The notes beneath the pieces were generated by a model, which saw only the letters and a program-made list of their open reading frames with translations, had not been told where the DNA came from and ran no database searches. The position numbers and the translations under genes are program-made. DNA of 64,000 bases from Paucibacter sp. DJ2R-2 (GTDB lineage Bacteria; Pseudomonadota; Gammaproteobacteria; Burkholderiales; Burkholderiaceae_C): contig NZ_JAJIRT010000014.1 of assembly GCF_025717675.1 (NCBI RefSeq), positions 1 to 64,000 of the forward strand, in the 5' to 3' direction. Positions 60,161-64,000 of the stretch are shown piece after piece. The stretch's first letter is position 1; each line of letters starts with the position of its first letter.

Positions 60161-61099
60161 TCAAGGCATTGAGCGCGCCAGCCGCGCGCACAGATAGGTC
60201 CAGACAAACTGGGCGGCCGCATAACTGGTCAATTCGGCGTGGTCGTAAGGCGGAGAAACTTCCACGCAGTCCATGCCGACGAAGTTGAGTTGGGGCACCA
60301 GCTCTTCGAGGATGCTGAAGACCTGGTTGCTGCTCATGCCGCCGGGCTCGGGTGTGCCGGTGCCGGGTGCGAAGGCGGGGTCCAGGCAGTCGATGTCCAG
60401 GCTCAGGTAGACGGGCGGGTGGCCGTGGGCGGCCATGCGCTCGCGCACCTGCTGCAGCAGCGGCGCCAGCTGGGCGGGGCTGTCCAGGCCGCGCAAGGCG
60501 CGGGCGTTGTAGATCAGGCCGCCCTGGTCGGCCACATACTCGCGCGCCTCGCGCTGGCCGGCCGAGCGGATGCCGAACTGCACAAAGCACTCGGGCCGCA
60601 CCAGGCCTTCCTGAATCGCCTCATAGACCCAGGTGCCGTGGCCGCTGGGCTCGCCGAAATGGTCGACCCAGGTGTCGCAATGCGCATCGAAATGGATCAC
60701 CGCCAGCGGCTGGCCCTGCTGCGCCCGGTAGGCGCGCAGCAAAGGAAGGGTGATGCTGTGGTCGCCGCCCAGCCAGACCATGTGCTGGCGCGCGATCAGC
60801 GGGGCGATCAGCGGCACCATGGCCGCGCGCATGGCCTCCAGGCTGGTGTTGGGCAGGGCCAGATCGCCGTGGTCGTGGAGCTGGCCCTCGGGCGTGGTGT
60901 CGAACAGCGGGTGGATGCCGTCGCACAGCATCTGGCTGGCTTGGCGGATGGCCGAGGGCCCGAAGCGCGCGCCCGGCCGGTTGGTGACGCAGCCGTCCCA
61001 GGCGATGCCGGCGAGGCCGAAGGGCGTGTCGCTGCTACCTTGTTGGGAGGGCGACAAGCCCATGAAGGCGTTCTGGCTGAGAAAAGCAAAGTGGCTCAT
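60161..61099 (-). CDS. Ureohydrolase (agmatinase/arginase family)
   Basis: 312 aa from MSHFAFLSQNAFMG, the second of two close ATGs because GGAG sits 8 nt before it. Manganese-site motifs: GGDHSITLPLLRAY, HFDAHCDTW and SLDIDCLDPAFAPGTGTPEP. Splits agmatine, guanidinobutyrate or a related guanidine compound to urea plus amine. Family-level substrate cannot be decided; some members are guanidinases. A long palindromic element lies upstream. Confidence 0.88.
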   Translation of the reverse strand: MSHFAFLSQNAFMGLSPSQQGSSDTPFGLAGIAWDGCVTNRPGARFGPSAIRQASQMLCDGIHPLFDTTPEGQLHDHGDLALPNTSLEAMRAAMVPLIAPLIARQHMVWLGGDHSITLPLLRAYRAQQGQPLAVIHFDAHCDTWVDHFGEPSGHGTWVYEAIQEGLVRPECFVQFGIRSAGQREAREYVADQGGLIYNARALRGLDSPAQLAPLLQQVRERMAAHGHPPVYLSLDIDCLDPAFAPGTGTPEPGGMSSNQVFSILEELVPQLNFVGMDCVEVSPPYDHAELTSYAAAQFVWTYLCARLARSMP

Positions 61100-61131
61100 C
61101 GTCATCGCTCCGTCCAACAAACAAGGGCTTG

Positions 61132-61270
61132 AGCTTGAGCGCTTTCTACTGCGCGACTGTCATGCGTCGTTGGTCCGGTGCTCGGAATCCTCACGTACAG
61201 GAAGTACGTTCCGGTTCCTGTGCTCCGTCCGCCTAGCCTGACAGCCGCTCGCTACGAAAACGCTCAAGCT
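61132..61270. repeat. Long imperfect palindromic element, copy A
   Basis: Arms 61132-61146 and 61256-61270 pair at 14 of 15 positions, with further partial pairing inward. A central hairpin ACGTAC/GTACGT with loop AGGAA caps it. The blocks GCGTCGTTGGTCCGG (61164-61178) and GTCCGCCTAGCC (61227-61238) match copy B (22799-22911, opposite strand) at 14 of 15 and 12 of 12. It fills the gap between the 152-aa gene (stop at 61272) and the ureohydrolase. Confidence 0.85.
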
Positions 61271-61271
61271 T

Positions 61272-61730
61272 TTAAGGGCAGATCCAGAGGAAGAGGCGGT
61301 GGCCTTGTGCGACTGCGGTCGCGGAGAACGCAGCCAAGTCCGCCACCAGAAACTCCAGCGCCTCGGCTTCCCAATGCGGGCGGCGCTCGGCTTCGGCCGT
61401 CAGCCAGGCGCGGGCCAGGGCGGGGAACTGGTCTTCCGAGAGCTGGGCCAGCAGGGTGCCCAGCTCCTCGGGCAGGGCCACCAGCCAGGGGTCGCCTTGC
61501 TCGCCGGCCGGGCCCACGCGCTCAAAATCTTGCATGGCGTGGCTCAGCGCCGCCGGGGCGGCGTCCATGGCACCGGGCAGGGCTTGCTGCTTGAGGATCA
61601 GGCGCAGGCTGGCCCATTGCGTGGGCTCGACGCCCGAGACCTCCAGCGTGGGCCAGATGTTGGCGTGGCCCGGGGTGTGGGGAATCACGGTCGCGTCTTC
61701 GGCGGAGGCGGCGATCAGGTCGGTCAGCAT
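61272..61730 (-). CDS. Hypothetical protein, 152 aa
   Basis: Starts at MLTDLIAASAEDATVIPHTP; an ATG 11 codons upstream is possible. Soluble, acidic and Ala/Leu/Trp-rich, with LPEELGTLLAQLSEDQFPALA and a C-terminal helix ending FLWICP. No family recognised. It is upstream of the ureohydrolase on the same strand but separated from it by the palindromic element. Confidence 0.62.
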   Translation of the reverse strand: MLTDLIAASAEDATVIPHTPGHANIWPTLEVSGVEPTQWASLRLILKQQALPGAMDAAPAALSHAMQDFERVGPAGEQGDPWLVALPEELGTLLAQLSEDQFPALARAWLTAEAERRPHWEAEALEFLVADLAAFSATAVAQGHRLFLWICP

Positions 61731-61837
61731 GGCTTGAGTGAGGCTTGGGTGTGGGATGCGCAAATAGTTGGCTGCGCAACAAAGGCAAATTGTCGGTGAA
61801 AGCCGAGCCTAGGGTTCTCGGCCGGGCTTGCCGCGCT

Positions 61838-62815
61838 TCAGACCTGGTGGCAGGCCACCTGCCGCCCGTCCACCTCACGCAGCACCGGAGCCTCTTGCGC
61901 ACAACGCGCCACCGCCATCGGGCAGCGCTTGTGGAAGGCGCAGCCGCTGGGCGGGTTCAGCGGGCTGGGCAGCTCGCCCTTGAGCAGCACGCGCTCGCGC
62001 CGGTCGGCCGCGTGCAGGGCCGGCGTGGCACTCATCAGTGCGCGGGTGTAGGGGTGCAGGGGCTGGGCAAAGATGCGGCGCTTCTCGCCCAGCTCCACCG
62101 CGCGACCCAGGTACATCACCATCACCTCGTCGGCCACATGCTCGACCACGCTGAGGTTGTGGGAGATGAAGACATAGCTGGTGCCGGATTGCTCCTGCAG
62201 GTCCATGAAGAGGTTGAGGATCTGCGCCTGGATGGACACATCCAGGGCCGACACCGGCTCGTCCGCCACGACGATGCGCGGCTGCAGAATCATCGCCCGG
62301 GCAATGGCAATGCGCTGGCGCTGGCCGCCGCTGAACATATGCGGGTAACGCGCCAGATGCTCGGGGCGCAGGCCCACCTGGGTGATCAAGGCTTCGATGC
62401 GCTCGCGCCGCTCGGCTTTGCTGAGCGCGGTGTTGATCAAAAGCGGCTCGTCCAGCGTGGCGGCAATGCTCTTGCGCGGGTTGAGCGAGCTGAAGGGGTT
62501 CTGGAACACCATCTGCACCTGCTGGCGCAGCGCCTTCAGGCGCGCACCGTCGGCGTCGGCCGTGGCCTCGCCGCCCAGCAGCAGGCGGCCGGCGCTGGGT
62601 GGCTCGATCAGGGTCAGCTGGCGCGCCAGGGTCGATTTGCCGCAGCCCGATTCGCCCACCACAGCCAAGGTTTGGCGCGGGCGAAGGCTGAAGCTGACGC
62701 CATCGAGCGCACGCACCGTGGCCTTGGGCTGGAACAGGCCCTGGCTGACGCGGTAGTGGCGGCTCAGGTTCTCGGCTTGCAGCAGCACCGGCTGGCTCAC
62801 GTGTTCATTGCTCAT
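61838..62815 (-). CDS. dppF: Dipeptide ABC transporter ATP-binding protein DppF
   Basis: 325 aa from [18 protein letters not shown]. Walker [15 protein letters not shown], signature [15 protein letters not shown], Walker [15 protein letters not shown], switch His in ISHNLS. The C-terminal oligopeptide transporter extension holds the Cys-rich motif [15 protein letters not shown]. Its start overlaps the dppD stop by 11 bp. Powers import of dipeptides or similar solutes. Confidence 0.93.
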   Translation of the reverse strand: MSNEHVSQPVLLQAENLSRHYRVSQGLFQPKATVRALDGVSFSLRPRQTLAVVGESGCGKSTLARQLTLIEPPSAGRLLLGGEATADADGARLKALRQQVQMVFQNPFSSLNPRKSIAATLDEPLLINTALSKAERRERIEALITQVGLRPEHLARYPHMFSGGQRQRIAIARAMILQPRIVVADEPVSALDVSIQAQILNLFMDLQEQSGTSYVFISHNLSVVEHVADEVMVMYLGRAVELGEKRRIFAQPLHPYTRALMSATPALHAADRRERVLLKGELPSPLNPPSGCAFHKRCPMAVARCAQEAPVLREVDGRQVACHQV

Positions 62816-63800
62816 GCTGCGCCTCCAATCGGGCCGCAGGCGGCAGCGGGAAGAAGCAGCGGACGCCATCGGTGCTGAGAGCCGGGCGCTCACTCCGGCA
62901 GCGCCCCTGCACCTGCGCGCAGCGCGGGCCCAGCAGGCAGCCGGCCGGGCGGTCCAGCGCGCCGGGCACGATGCCGGGCAGGGCGGCCAGTCGGCGGGCG
63001 CCGCGGTTGTGCTCGGGGATGGCGGCCAGCAGGGCGGCGGTGTAGGGGTGGCGCGGCGCGTCGAACAGGGCCGGCAGCGGGCCGGTCTCGACCACCTGGC
63101 CGGCGTACATCACGGCCACGCGCTGCGCCATCTCGGCCACCACGGCCAGGTCGTGGGTGATCATCAGCAAGCCCATGCCCTGCTCGCGTTGCAGGCGCAG
63201 CAGCAGCTCCATGATCTGGGCCTGGATGGTCACGTCGAGCGCTGTGGTGGGCTCGTCGGCGATCAGGAGCTTGGGGCCGCAGGCGATCGCCATGGCGATC
63301 ATCACGCGCTGGTTCATGCCGCCCGAGAGCTGGTGCGGGTAGGCCTCGGCGCGGCGCGCCGCATCGGGGATCTCCACCAGCTCCAGCAGCTCCACCACCC
63401 GCTGCCTTGCGGCCGCGCCGCGCAGGCCCAGGTGCGTCTGCAGCACCTCGGCGATCTGCGCGCCCACGGTGTAGCTCGGGTCCAGGCTGGAGAGCGCGTC
63501 CTGGAACACCATGGCGATGTCGCGGCCGATCAGGCGGCGGCGTTCCCGCGCGTTCAAGCGCAGCAAGTCCTGACCCTGGAACTCCAGCCGGTCGGCGCTG
63601 ACGCGGCCGGGCGCGTCCACCAGGCCCATCAAGGCCAGCATGGCCACCGATTTGCCCGAGCCCGATTCACCGACGATGCCCAGCAGCTCGCCCGGCGCCA
63701 GGCTCAGGTCCAGGCCGTCCACCGCCGGGAAGCGGCCGAACTCGACCCGCAGGTTCTCGATGCGCAGCAGGGGGGGCAGCACGCTTGCGTCCTCAGCCAT
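62805..63800 (-). CDS. dppD: Dipeptide ABC transporter ATP-binding protein DppD
   Basis: 331 aa. Walker [15 protein letters not shown], signature [16 protein letters not shown], Walker [15 protein letters not shown], switch His in ITHDLA. The C-terminal extension holds [15 protein letters not shown]. Pairs with DppF. A dppC fragment ends 3 bp before its start. Confidence 0.93.
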   Translation of the reverse strand: MAEDASVLPPLLRIENLRVEFGRFPAVDGLDLSLAPGELLGIVGESGSGKSVAMLALMGLVDAPGRVSADRLEFQGQDLLRLNARERRRLIGRDIAMVFQDALSSLDPSYTVGAQIAEVLQTHLGLRGAAARQRVVELLELVEIPDAARRAEAYPHQLSGGMNQRVMIAMAIACGPKLLIADEPTTALDVTIQAQIMELLLRLQREQGMGLLMITHDLAVVAEMAQRVAVMYAGQVVETGPLPALFDAPRHPYTAALLAAIPEHNRGARRLAALPGIVPGALDRPAGCLLGPRCAQVQGRCRSERPALSTDGVRCFFPLPPAARLEAQHEQ

Positions 63801-63803
63801 GGC

Positions 63804-64000
63804 TCAGCGCGTCCGTTTCAGTTTGGGATCGAGCGCGTCGCGCAGGCCGTCGCCGATCAGGTTGATGCTCAGCACGCTGAACAGAATCGTCAGGCCCGGC
63901 AGCGTCACCACCCAGGGCGCGCGCTGCATATAGTCGCGCGCGGCGCTGAGCATGGTGCCCCACTCGGGCGTGGGCGCCTGCACGCCCAGGCCCAGAAAGC
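63804..64000 (-). CDS. dppC: Dipeptide ABC transporter permease DppC (partial, C-terminal end)
   Basis: Only the last 65 codons lie in the window; the gene runs off the right edge. The visible part reads [19 protein letters not shown], then ends [19 protein letters not shown], typical of the EAA-loop end and C-terminus of DppC/OppC permeases. Three bases separate its stop from dppD. Confidence 0.92.
   Translation of the reverse strand, partial: FLGLGVQAPTPEWGTMLSAARDYMQRAPWVVTLPGLTILFSVLSINLIGDGLRDALDPKLKRTR

Overview
The window is about 64 kb of a GC-rich, densely coding proteobacterial chromosome. Gene content and protein style (panB-panC, the OxyR/KatG pair, TraR/DksA-type zinc finger, Cys-Gly-Gly-Gly lipoprotein leaders with Pro-rich linkers, orphan periplasmic binding proteins, Dpp-type transporters, many sensor kinases) suggest a betaproteobacterium of the order Burkholderiales, most like the Roseateles/Pelomonas/Paucibacter group. 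That placement is an inference from style. I see no rRNA, tRNA, insertion sequence, prophage or CRISPR array, and no gene-free stretch longer than about 210 bp, so this looks like ordinary core/accessory chromosome.

Layout. 0-8.5 kb: dps with a 98-bp tandem duplication at its 3' end, a WYL regulator divergent from a LysE exporter, a TPR-GAF-GGDEF diguanylate cyclase, katG with a 38-codon reading frame behind it and a clear terminator, and a PepSY membrane protein. 8.6-16.1 kb: a membrane histidine kinase followed by a lone periplasmic sugar-type binding protein, then a minus-strand oxyR / TPR-GAF-histidine kinase / Ada-like alkyltransferase cluster. 16.2-29.7 kb: panB-panC, two tandem cyclophilin lipoproteins, a small ABC exporter, trhP (U32), a divergent pair of PQQ-like propeller and MauG/CcpA lipoproteins, NDH-2 and recG. 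29.7-44.4 kb: a nucleotidyltransferase/TPR/GNAT cluster downstream of a LexA-like box, polysaccharide deacetylase, APC permease, methyltransferase, YitT protein, amidohydrolase, orphan binding proteins, an eRF1-like protein, a DksA-like protein with an FNR-type box, a PKD-Ycf48 lipoprotein and queA. 44.4-51.4 kb: tyrB, an alpha/beta hydrolase and dacB joined by overlapping stop/start codons, then a TPR-histidine kinase and another orphan binding protein. 51.5-64 kb: a dipeptide-binding protein, a FIST / hybrid kinase / HD-GYP regulator operon, a ureohydrolase and the distal part of a dpp transporter operon that runs off the right edge.

Two themes run through the window. One is stress and redox: dps, katG, OxyR, the Ada-like enzyme, MauG, NDH-2, recG. 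The other is a reshuffled signalling toolkit. Three kinases share one HELNTP(I/L)GN core behind three different inputs (membrane four-helix bundle, TPR-GAF, TPR alone). The TPR-GAF input also occurs fused to a GGDEF output. None of the three has an adjacent response regulator, and two sit next to a lone periplasmic binding protein. Cyclic-di-GMP can be made (GGDEF protein) and probably degraded (HD-GYP regulator) by proteins encoded here.

The most unusual non-coding signals are two related long palindromic elements about 38 kb apart, a 28-bp perfect inverted repeat, and the partial tandem duplication of the dps 3' end.
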